Source of the DNA: Amphimedon queenslandica
Taxonomy: Eukaryota; Porifera; Demospongiae; Haplosclerida; Niphatidae
Length of the DNA: 64,000 nucleotides
Reading direction: 5' to 3'
Assembly: GCF_000090795.2 (NCBI RefSeq)
Contig: NW_003546255.1
Location: 317,772 to 381,771, forward strand
Part shown: piece after piece, positions 48,181 through 59,000 of the stretch
Position numbering within the stretch: the stretch's first letter is position 1
Layout of the letters: each line of letters starts with the position of its first letter
Made by a program: the position numbers and the translations under genes
The notes under the pieces: model-generated
What the model was told of the DNA's origin: nothing
Database searches by the model: none
The model's input: only the letters and a program-made list of their open reading frames with translations

Positions 48181-49559
48181 ATGACCTTATTCACACTGTG
48201 ATTGAAATTTCAAAACATTTATTTTAAGATATAAAAAATACAATCACGTTCTCTAAGACATAAAAGAAAATCAAATATGTCATGGTTGTTTGGTGAGTTT
48301 TAAGAGTGGTGTTGACTGCATGTTTGCACTTGTCCAATTGAATAAGAATACAATGTAATTGAATAGCTCCACAGTTAAAATTATTAGTACTGTAGGCCCA
48401 AGGAAATGTGAAGAGATAATGGTTGAAACAAAATTTGAGTACGGACAGAAGGCCTTCCCATGAGAAAGATGTTTAAAAATGAAAAAAGGCTGAAATGTAA
48501 TTGTGAACTGCAAATGATTTAAAAAGAATGATTAGAAGTGTTGCTTTGATTAATGAATGCTGTTTGAAAATAATGTTTACTAAAGGCTACATACACTGCA
48601 CATTGATGTAAACTGCATGAGGAGACTAGCCAAGAAGCAACAAAGCTCTCCTAGTTTTTACAAGCATAACTTGAAAAACATTGAAATGATAAAAGCTTTG
48701 AATGGTAAAGAAGGCCACATTCATTCTGACTTAGTAGGAAGTTACATGTATTGAAGAATTGAAAGGCTACATAAATCTGCATACAAATGGCAACTACATC
48801 AGAAGTAATAGATTTTGAAGCAACAGTGAATATTCCCAGTATATGTCATCACCTCTTTGTTGCCAATAGATCCAACACCTGTTGCTTTTGCAGCATCTGA
48901 AATGCATGGGAAGAAACCAAGAAGCAACAAAGCTCTCCTAAAGCAGAGATCATTCATTAAAAAAATCATTTGAATTTAGAAAAATAAAAAAGTCTGTGCA
49001 TACTAATCATCATAATGGCATTCAATGCCACAGCTGATACTAAAAGCAGTGGAATCTCCTGGCTAGAACTGGACACTGTCTTGCTTCATTCAATCATGAG
49101 GACACTATTGGCGAATCTCCTCTTTTAAACACAGAAACTAAATACTAAGTGCATTAATGTATAAGTTTCTCTTGTGTCAATGTCTTTGATATCAAGTAGT
49201 CTCAGGAAACAATCCCTCCCATTTAACTTGTCATTTAGCTTTCCAAACAAGGCTTTAAATTGATTTAAATGGCTTGCCTTTTCATAAGTGTGAGAGAGAG
49301 GCACTGTAATGGAATTAAGACTAAGGACTATGAAAACATGCGTAAGAAACCAAAAAATGGCTGAAGTCAAACCGTTAATTTTTACTCTCTATCAATAATA
49401 GTGATGCCATTAGTAAATATAAAACTTTGCTCATGTAAAAGGCCTTCAGGAGCCAAGTGTCCTCCTACTCAAGGTAAGATTATTTGAATTGTTTTCTGGT
49501 GCACATATATGTTCTAACTGCTTCTGTATAATTATGTTCTAATTTTTTTCCAATCAAAA

Positions 49560-49640
49560 AAAGAGAGAGTGGTTATCTCAGGACGGCTTAGCATTGTGAA
49601 ACTGAGAACGAGGCAGTTAACCATTTAATTAGGTTTAGTA
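49560..49640 (+). repeat. Duplicated block, partial copy 3 (segment 2 only)
   Basis: Carries the segment 2 hairpin with changes in the loop and stem (CTTAGCATTGT instead of CTTAGAACTGT); the outer CTCAG/CTGAG stem is kept. Confidence 0.6.
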
Positions 49641-49654
49641 CAAATTCCAGAAAT

Positions 49655-50035
49655 GTTTATATAAATCATTTATAATATGAAAATTACGGCAAAATCTGCA
49701 ACAACGACTATTGCAATCAATCACAATGACATTCAATTCTGCACGGTGAAGTTGAACTTAAGACTGGACAGAGACGTTTCACGAAAGTGAGATGCATTGT
49801 AATGCAATTCAAAGCATCAGTCATCAATGCATTAATTTTCTAAGGTAGCTGCCAGGATTGACAATCTGGCATTAATTTAACTAATGAAGTGGGCGGAGTC
49901 ATACCCAGCAAGAGTGATTATCTCAGGACGGCTTGGAACTGTGAAACTGAGCAGTTAAAGCTGCATAAATTTACCAGCACATGTAAGTAGGTTAATCCTC
50001 ATCATAGCATGCAAATGGTGCAGTTGCCCATATAG
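49655..50035 (+). repeat. Duplicated block, copy 2 (two conserved segments)
   Basis: Segment 1 (about 49690-49856) and segment 2 (about 49908-50032) match copy 1. Between them is unrelated sequence that includes GTGGGCGGAGTC. Segment 2 here has an 18-base insertion relative to copy 1. Confidence 0.7.
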
Positions 50036-50821
50036 ATTAATCCCCTCTGCTGAATAGAGCAAAACAATCCATTTTTGCATGAATCACAAGCAGATGGCAT
50101 CATCAAAAAACAAATGGCCCAGGACACAAAAATGACCAGTACTTAGTTAGAAGCTAACCTGATTAATCTCTTGTCAAAGCTAATTAGGACACTGAAATGC
50201 ATCAAAATCAACAGACACCTGTGTGAATAAAAAAAATCACTGAGTACTTACTAACACAAACAGGCACTTATAAACACCTCCTTTCCCATTAAGGGAGGGT
50301 GGATCAATCCCTTGAGAACCCCAAAAGGTGAGAAAGGTACATATTTTGACCTTTACTGCCCTGAGCCCATTCAGTGTATTATACAAACTTCATTAATTTA
50401 AAGCTCAAATTGCAAATTGCTCGTTAACAAATTTAGTAATACCCACCCACATAACATTAAAGTGCAAATTTTTAATTAGATTTATTCATATAAAAGAGCC
50501 TCACCTAAAACTTTCGAATCATTTCATAACCTCATCAATGCAATACTTGCAGCTGCTGCCTGATTGATTCCATCGTGTTCAGTCAATCATAACAGCCTTT
50601 CACTAATTAAAACTATCTATTAACCTAAAAAATATCATTAGCCACTAATTAAGAGGCTATACATACCAAGAGGACTGCAATACAACTTGCAGCATCATAC
50701 TCCATTACTGCCTTCTTGTCTCCAACTCTGCAACTCACCTCGTGGTAGTGTAAAGTTGCGCATGCGCAAACAAGTTATAAATTTACATCTATTAATTCTA
50801 TAAACCACTCCCTTTTTTAAA

Positions 50822-52534
50822 ATGGCTACCACCAATAAAGGTTCTCTCAAGCCTTGCTCTAGGACTGATCCTCGTTATGGACGAATAAAGAAAGTCTTTA
50901 TGGCGTATATACACAACCCTGACCCTTACGAGCAGTATATACCACCTTATACGAGAGATCAATTAAGAAATCCGGCCATTTATCGTCAGGCTTTACGAGA
51001 GAAAGCAGAACACTCCACCCACCAGCTTCATAAGATCGACTCACACAAAGCTACTGTTAGGCGATTAATTGAGTCCTTAGTTTCAGGTGGAGTGGCAGTA
51101 TCTCACGATCAAATTCACGAAGGAGAACACGTCACGAATCTCTTAAAATATTATGAAGAGCAGATCATTGACTCCGATGCCGTCCTGTTAATAATTACAA
51201 AGTCTCTCAATTATTATATGAGCAACGAAGCTCCCATTGGCGAGAACGAGATCCTACTTACGCGTCACTTTTTACACAACCTCATGACAATTAAGAAACC
51301 CTCTGGCACTAGTTTTATTCCAGTTTTTATTAATCAACCAGTCAACCGAGGCTCTATACCAGCTACGCTCGCTAGTTCTACTTGTTATTCTTTACGGGAG
51401 CCGTTTGATGTTTGTTCTGGCGATTTATCTGATCTTTATGCCTATTTGACTAATCAGAATACTGGTACATTTGACGGGCCAGCTGAAGTGATTGCAATAC
51501 CTGGAAGAAGGAAAGCTTGTGAGTTTTGTTGTCAGTTTGAATTATAGTAGCAATATTTTTTAGTTTGACATCATAAAAATTGAGGAAATGATTTTTGAAA
51601 AACTTAAAGTCATACATGTAATCAGGGTTTTCCAAAAAGCTGCTAATGGAGCTACTCCATATGAGCTGGCATATGGAGCAACTTTAAAAATTCATAAAAA
51701 AATCCAATTTTGATCGGAATCAGCTCAAACTTTCTACACATCATAAGTACATGTATATGTATTAGAAAACATAATTAAAATGGAGAATTTTCTCCTTTTC
51801 AATTTTGCCGAAATTTAGCCTGCGGCCATGTACTATAATACAGGGACTTTTACTAGATTTTGGAGCAACTTTAAGCATTTGTAAAAAATCCAATTTTGAT
51901 CGGAATGCACTCAAACTTTCTACACAATATAAGACCATGTATATGCATCAGATAAAATTATAAAAATGGAGAATTCTGTCCTCTTCAATTTTGGTGAATT
52001 TTGGCCCAGGACCATGTACTATAGTATAGGGACTTTGGCTCAATTTTTGAGCAATTTTAAAATGAAAAGAATTAAGTTGAGTAGCACTATGCCCACAATC
52101 CTGTGGGAAACCCTGGTCATAATCCTAGTAATAATCGTGAGTTCTTGCATTATATGCATAATCTTTCCTCTTTAATTGTAGATTCATTCGTACCGAAGCA
52201 AAAGACTCAAGCACTATCATCTGAGGACTCTAAATTATACTCCGAGCTCTGCCAGAGGAACACTCCCCTACCTGAGGAGGTCATATTCCAAATGATATCA
52301 GACATTGCTCCCAAATGGAAGAAGCTTGCTGAAGAGCTCTCACTGTCTAAGAGAGACATACTCCAGTGTGGGAGCATTGCTAGTTGTAGTGGAGAGAGGG
52401 AAGCTTGCTATCAAATGCTGTTAATATGGAGGAACAGACAAGATCCACCTGGAACAATAGCTGTCTTTGCAAAGGCACTTTGTGCCATTGAATGCTCACA
52501 TTTGCTTTATGCTTTGGCTTTTTATTGTAAATAA
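50822..52534 (+). CDS. TIR/SEFIR-Death domain adaptor-like protein
   Basis: Two exons (50822-51518, 52182-52534), 349 residues. Residues about 20-225 have a TIR/SEFIR-like pattern: an opening strand (KKVFMAYIHN), then LIESLVSGGVAVSHDQIHEG, EEQIIDSDAVLLIITKSLNY, FIPVFINQPVNRGSIP and a final DLSDLYAYLT. Residues about 265-335 resemble a Death domain (APKWKKLAEELSLSKRDI, ACYQMLLIWRN, TIAVFAKAL). MyD88 has Death first and TIR second; here the order is reversed. There is no signal peptide or membrane helix, so a cytoplasmic signalling adaptor is inferred. Whether the first domain is TIR or SEFIR cannot be settled by eye. The long intron is largely a repeat array. Confidence 0.75.
51655..52060 (-). 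repeat. About 180-bp tandem repeat array A6 (reverse, GTACATGG subfamily)
   Basis: About two monomers in the single intron of the SEFIR-Death gene. Landmarks are CCATGTACTATA, CAGGGACTTTTA and TTTGGAGCAACTTTAA. Confidence 0.85.
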
Positions 52535-52748
52535 ACAAAATAATAATCATATCTCATTCTTACTGTCCAGTATTTTTGTATTATTTTTATTCATAATTCA
52601 GTTAATAAATTTAATTAACTAGCCTCGAGCAAGTAGTATAGTGTGACCACGTGATACTTAAGTTGATTGTGTTACAAGAATTTGATTTGCAAGCCATCCA
52701 TCCATTTCATTGTCTAGTCTAATTCTATCGCTGCTGCTGTCTCTCATT

Positions 52749-55700
52749 ATGTCTGAGGAAGAACAAACCAATGTCCCCGAAGGTCAGTACTAAACTGGAG
52801 TAGCTATGACTGCTGATGTAGGGCTTGCAACCAGCAAGCCCGCCTTTCTTTCTGTTAGCCCTATTCTATTTTCTTTGAAGATAGGATACAATAAGTGAAA
52901 AATTATTACCTTTTCCCAGCCCTTAGAGTAATACTCAACAAGGGAAATGGTGGTTGTATTGTTTTATTACGATCATAAAATACATTTACATGTAAAAAGA
53001 TGGAATATAATAATTAATAAGCATGCCTCTACTAAATTAGGTTTTGCAAGTAACTTTAACCTTTTTCTTTCCTTCGTTTGAATTAGTGGTGTGGGTGGTT
53101 ACAATATCAGTACTTTGTGGGTGTAGAGATAGCATCTTGTCAACAGTACTGTTTATTGTAATACATTATAATGCAACTTAAATATTGGATTATTGTTTCA
53201 ATTGTGATCATTATCATAAAGATCATGATAGTGGTTTCCTCCTCCTCCTCCTCCATTAATTGATATGATAGTGCTACCTCATTGTAGTCAGGTGTGGCAA
53301 TGCAGTTACCATTAAAGTTCTATTGAATGAAATTGCAAGAATAAAGTATACATGTACATGTACATTTGTATGTTAACATGGGAACAGATCTAAACATGTA
53401 CATGTACATGTACATGTACATGGCTTTCCCTAGAATAGAATATTTGTGTGTGCTTACTGCTTAGGATATAATGTGTACATATGTACATGATGTTATTTTT
53501 AGATAAAATTCTTATATTAATTTGTCCTAGAGCACGTTGTTCCTTCCATGTGTTAATGTGTCATATGTATAGTTTATAATGTGTGCATCATTATCACAGG
53601 AACTACTGAAGATGCTACAGAAGAACCTGTAGTTGAGAAACCCACCGAAGACGAGAAACCAACTTCCGAGGAACCTCCAAAAGAGGAAGAGGAACCTCCG
53701 AAAGAAGAGGAACCTCCGAAAGATGAGGAACCTCCGAAAGATGAGGAACCTCCAGCTCCAGAACCACCACAAGAGACCACTACTGAGGAGGAACAACCCA
53801 AGGAAGAACAGGTGGTGCCTAAGGAAGAAGAACAGCCAAAAGAAGAAGAACAGCCAAAAGAAGAAGAGCAACCCAAAGAGGATGAACAACCTCAGGAAGC
53901 AGAAGAGACTCGTCCAGAGGAACCGAAAGGTAACCATAACCTTTTAATTTATAATGCTAAATAAAAAATAAATTGTATCTGTTCATTTGTAGAGCCTGAG
54001 CGTCCTCCACGTACCAAGTACTACTCCCTCGAGCCTGATGATCCTGTTGAGCTCCTCATTGGGAAGAGTGGGGTAGCAGCTGTTGAGCCAACTACAATTG
54101 GAGCCTTTTTCAAAGACTCTGTCAAGAGGTTTCCTAACAACCATGCCCTTGCTTATAAAGCAGCCGATGGTGAATGGAACGGCATCTCTTACACTCAGTA
54201 TTATGATCTTTGTGTGAGGGCTGCTAAAAGCTTTTTGAAGGTACAGACTTTGCATACATGTATATACTATTGTGTGCATTAATGATTGTGCATGTCAGTA
54301 AAGCATTGATGTTATTTATACTTTAACTATTGAGCTGATGTATTCTAATTATAAGCTGCTTTATGGTAAACCTGAGCTATTATATCAACATGTACAACTA
54401 CATGTACATGTATATCCACAACTGCTTTAGTACATGTAATAACATGTATACATGTACATGTACATTGTATATGCATAAACTATATGCAAGTATACACATA
54501 CATGTATATGTTCATCTAATAATAGTTTTATTGCCTGTAGTGTGTTTAGTAATGATAGTACTCACTATCACAGTTGTATAGTGTAGTTACAATAACATGA
54601 TGATTGTTTTTTTTACCATGTGTGATGTTTTCACTTTGTTCCTTTACAATAAAAATTAATGTGCATCTATGATAGTCTGAATATTTCATTACAGCTGCCG
54701 TGGTTTCTGATAGGAATTCCATTGGTTACTAATAGCTTTAGTCTAATTGACTGAGTGTAAATAAAATAGCTTTAAAAATATGATATGATATGTGTATTTT
54801 ATAAGGCTCCTCTTTATTGAGTAATATTCTTTTAAATATTTTCACCTGCTCATTTTAAGTATTTTGATACACGTACATGTATCTGGATTGCTCAATACAT
54901 ATCAATTTTCTTCACTTGTAGCTGGAGCTGGAGCCATTCCATTCTGTTGCCATCCTTGGCTTCAATTCAACTGAGTGGTTTGTATCAGGACTAGGAGCAA
55001 TACTGGCTGGGTAAGAGAGAGAGTTTGAGCTGGGTCAAATTTTGCTTGTTCCATACACATCATGTACATGTACAATCACAATCATTAATTTTATTATTTT
55101 ATAATTATTTTTATTATTTTTTAATTATTTTTCCAGAGGTGTCAATGTTGGAATCTACACGACCAACAAGCCCGACGTGTGCCGGTACATTATTGAGGAC
55201 AGTCGGGCGGACATTGTTGTCGTTGAGGACGATAAGCAGCTGCAAAAGATCCTATCAGTAAGTGAACGATAACAGATCAGCACTATATAGTAATTGGGGA
55301 TATAATGTTAGTAATGTATTATGTGAATTGACATTGTGTATATTGTAACTGTGAAAAAAAATCAATGTAAGTTGTGTTATAATTTGTAGGTGAGAGAGCA
55401 GCTTCCTAATGTGAAAGCCATTATACAGTACAGGGGAACTCTCACTGGAGATTATCCAAATGTCTATGAGGTATGCACTTCGAAATTTTTACGTTTTGTG
55501 GACAAATTTTTGTTGGGTGACCTTTCAATTTTTATATTATATTTTTCTTAATTTTAGTGGGATAAGTTCATTGAGATGGGCTCCTCCATTGACAATCAAG
55601 TCATTGAAGACAAGATAGTTCAACTTAATCCTGGACACTGTGCCTCCATCATATACACAGTAATGTTCCATTAATATATACATGTACATCAATGATACTA

Positions 55701-56058
55701 GCATGCATTCATGGGTATTATTTATGCATTTATTTACATGTATAAAATGAATATTATTTTTTATAATAATTTAGTCTGGTACTACTGGCTATCCTAAGGG
55801 AGTTATGCTGTCTCACGATTCTGTGAGTTGTAAATTAAAATAGAAATATAAATTTAGTACTATACGTACATGTAGTATTATGCTGTATCCTTTATTCAAT
55901 GCACATGTATGTACATGTACATGTATATTTGTGTAGCTAACTTGGATGTGCAAGACGCTATTCAGCAGATATGGTTTCATGAAGCCAGGAATGGAGCGTG
56001 TGGTATCTTATCTACCATTGAGTCACATTGCTGCTCAGGTACTAATGTACATGTGTCA

Positions 56059-56092
<34 letters not shown>

Positions 56093-59000
56093 AAAAGTAA
56101 GGACAGATTAGAATAAATTAGGTTATATTAGAGCAGGACAGATTAGGGAATTAGAAATGGGAGTCATGAAAAAAAAAGAAAAGGATACAAATAAAAAATT
56201 AATCTAAATAATAATAATGTAATTAACGTAGCATGTAGTCAAGTGTGGCTCCATCAGGTGTATTAATGGATTGCCACTTGGAACGAGCTCCACGTAGGCA
56301 TAATATGGATGCTCTAATAATAGCAAATGACAGTCTAGTTCTTAACCAGCATACCACTTCACTGTAAGGTTTATTCCATTTTGATGACATTCCATTTCCA
56401 ATTCTCTTCACAAAACATGTATTATTATTGTTGTTGTTGTTGTTGTTGTTTCAATTTTGCATTTAGTTTCTGGATATCTACATGATGATGTACATTGGTG
56501 GTACCACTTACTTTGCCCAGCCTGATGCACTGAAAGTAATTATAATCATACCATTTTCCTTCCTTCCTCCTCCTCCTCCTTTAATTTCCTATCTCTTTTC
56601 ATTTTATTATATTTTATTATTGCAATAGGGAAGTCTTCGTGCGACACTGATTGAAACTAAACCAACTATATTTGTTGGAGTGCCAAGGTAACATGTACAT
56701 GTACATTTATGGATTATAGTCCTGAGAGAGAGAGGGGGGGGGGGGTGAAGGAGAGAGGGAGAGCTAGAGAGAAAGAAAGATTGGAGGAGGAGATATATAA
56801 AAGAGGAGGTGGTATTATAATGATAAAAAGCAATGGGTGGAAAGGAGCATTGACCTTCACAGTCCAAAAGGACATCATACTTAGCTTAATAGTATTCATT
56901 GTTTGTCAGTTGATAATTGGAATTTATATTCATCATCACAAACAGTAATTGTTACTTGTGCCATGCTTGCTCTTGGTATTGTTCACCGATATGCTTATAA
57001 AGTGTACATGTACATGTACATGTCACTAAAATTAATATATGGACATGAATGTATTAGTACTATAGACTTACATGTACATGTACATGTACAATATTTTTAA
57101 TGCATTGAAATTACAGTTGAAAATACGGTTGAAATGAAGATTTAGTGGAACATTATAGTACAATTGTACATGTACATGTATTGTTATTATTATATGTAAA
57201 TATATCTACAATTGTACAGAATTTTAATGTTGTGTTTTTTTGTGTTGTAGAGTATGGGAGAAGTTCATGGAGGCCATTAAGAACGTGTCTCCTCCTTCTG
57301 GGAGCCTTAAGAGCAAGATATCCAACTGGGCCAAGGGGATTGGACTGGAAGGGAACACCAACATACAAAACAAGTAAATGATATTCATGTACTTGTATTA
57401 GTATAATTATAGATTTATGTACATATACATGCATCAAGAGTGGATAATTATTTAGGGAGAGTGTCTAACACGCCTATAATCTGTGATACCACAGCGCGTA
57501 TGTTTACATAGCATGGTGCTTAGCACCAAGTAGCCATTCTTGCATCCTTATATTCATTCCAAGTCAAAAAGCTGCAAAAAAAGAAATAGCCAACCATTAG
57601 AAGAACATATTCCTGTCTGCTCCTGCTTGTTTCTCGCACTACATGATCCTCAGAGTGGAGATATAAGTCTTACAAGTTGCCTGCATGCTTCAAGCGCCAT
57701 TTTATTAACCACACCCATAATTTTGAAGATTACTGGGATTATCTCTGTATACTTGCAAAAAACGGATGTAAACATATGCGCTGTGGTATCACAGTACATA
57801 GGCAGGTTAGACACTCTCCCTAAATAATTATCCACTCTTGCATGCATGTATTAGTATAATAATATTTATAGAATTTATTTATTGTTCTTTATAATTGCAG
57901 TGGCTCTGTACCATGGGGCTGGACTGTGGCTGGAATGCTTGTCTTTAAGAAAGTAAGCTCTTTTGTATCTATATATACATGTACATGTGTTTAGCTATTT
58001 AAACTGTATAGTTTATTTGTCAAGATCTACAGTACATTTTCTGATACATATTGATATCCTTATGCTTTGTAGAAAGCTTGAGTCAATTCCGACTTCATTT
58101 TATTGAGTTATGGCCATTTTAAGAAATAGGCCATTTTTGAAAATTCCTCTGTACTATAGCCCATGGTTTTTCCAAAAAATGACTCTGAAATGACATCCAA
58201 TTTTTATTACATTTTCTGATGCATATTGATGTCCTTATGCTGTGTAGAAAGTTTGAGCCGATTCCGACTTCAATTTTTCAAGTTATGGCCATTTTAAAAA
58301 CGGGCCAAAATCTGAAAAAATCCCTGTACTATAACCCATGGTTTTTTCCTAAAAATGGCTCCGAAATCACCCCCAATTTTTATTGTATTTTCTGATACAT
58401 ATTGATGTACTTATGCTCTGTAGAAAGTTTGAGCTGATTCCGACTTCAATTTTTCAAGTTATAACCATTTAAAAAAAACAGGCCAAAATCTGAAAAAATC
58501 CCTGTACTATATAGCCCATGGTTTTTTTTATTAAAAATGGCTCTGAAATCACCCCCAATTTTTATTATATTTTCTGATACATATTGATGCCCTTATGCTC
58601 TGTAGAAAGTTTGAGCAGATTCTAACTGAAAATTTTAAAATTATGCCTTACTATTATTATTATTATTATAGGTGAAAGAGGCGCTAGGTTTATCAGAGAC
58701 TAAAATGTTTGTAACAACAGCTGCTCCAATCCGCCGGGAGGTACTTGATTTTTTCATGAGTCTCAACATGCCTCTCCTTGAAATATACGGTAATTATTAT
58801 TTTATTATAATTAATTATTATTAATTTAATTTGATGAAGGTATGAGTGAAGGTTGTGGTGCAGTCACAGCTAACGTCATTGAGCATAACAGCTGGAAATC
58901 AGGTACTTCTGGCAAGCCGTTGGAAGGGATTGAAGTAATGCTTCATGAACCAAATGACAAAGGAGAAGGAGAGGTAACAATGTACATGTACATATACATG

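Larger units (their letters stand above)
47587..50705 (-). other. Possible minus-strand spliced transcript, weak
   Basis: A candidate first coding exon at 50667-50705 (MEYDAASCIAVLL, then a GTATGT donor) is divergent from the 50822 gene. Three further splice-flanked segments stay in one frame with each other: 48918-48937, 48853-48896 (reads DAAKATGVGSIGNKE) and 47587-47652 (reads VIGNAMVHITCKKN). The first exon does not join them in phase without another exon, and no terminal exon is convincing. It may be a lineage-specific small protein or a non-coding RNA host gene. Confidence 0.2.
46927..50821. other. Repeat-rich intergenic region of 3.9 kb
   Basis: The longest stretch without a confident protein gene. 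It contains duplicated conserved blocks (47860-48180, 49560-49640, 49655-50035), a duplicated 20-base segment (about 48638-48657 and 48918-48937) and a possible minus-strand spliced transcript. The right end next to 50821 should hold the promoter of the SEFIR-Death gene and has a cgcatgcgc NRF1-like site at about 50758-50767. Confidence 0.6.

Noticed and set aside
47900-50032. C/D box or H/ACA snoRNAs in the duplicated blocks
   Set aside because: An ATGATGA box C-like motif on the minus strand occurs in one copy but is not conserved in the other, and no terminal stem or H box is consistent between copies.
53527-53947. Antisense Phe/Leu- and Ser-rich frames, and a plus-strand basic frame
   Set aside because: Shadows of the acidic leader of the acyl-CoA synthetase.
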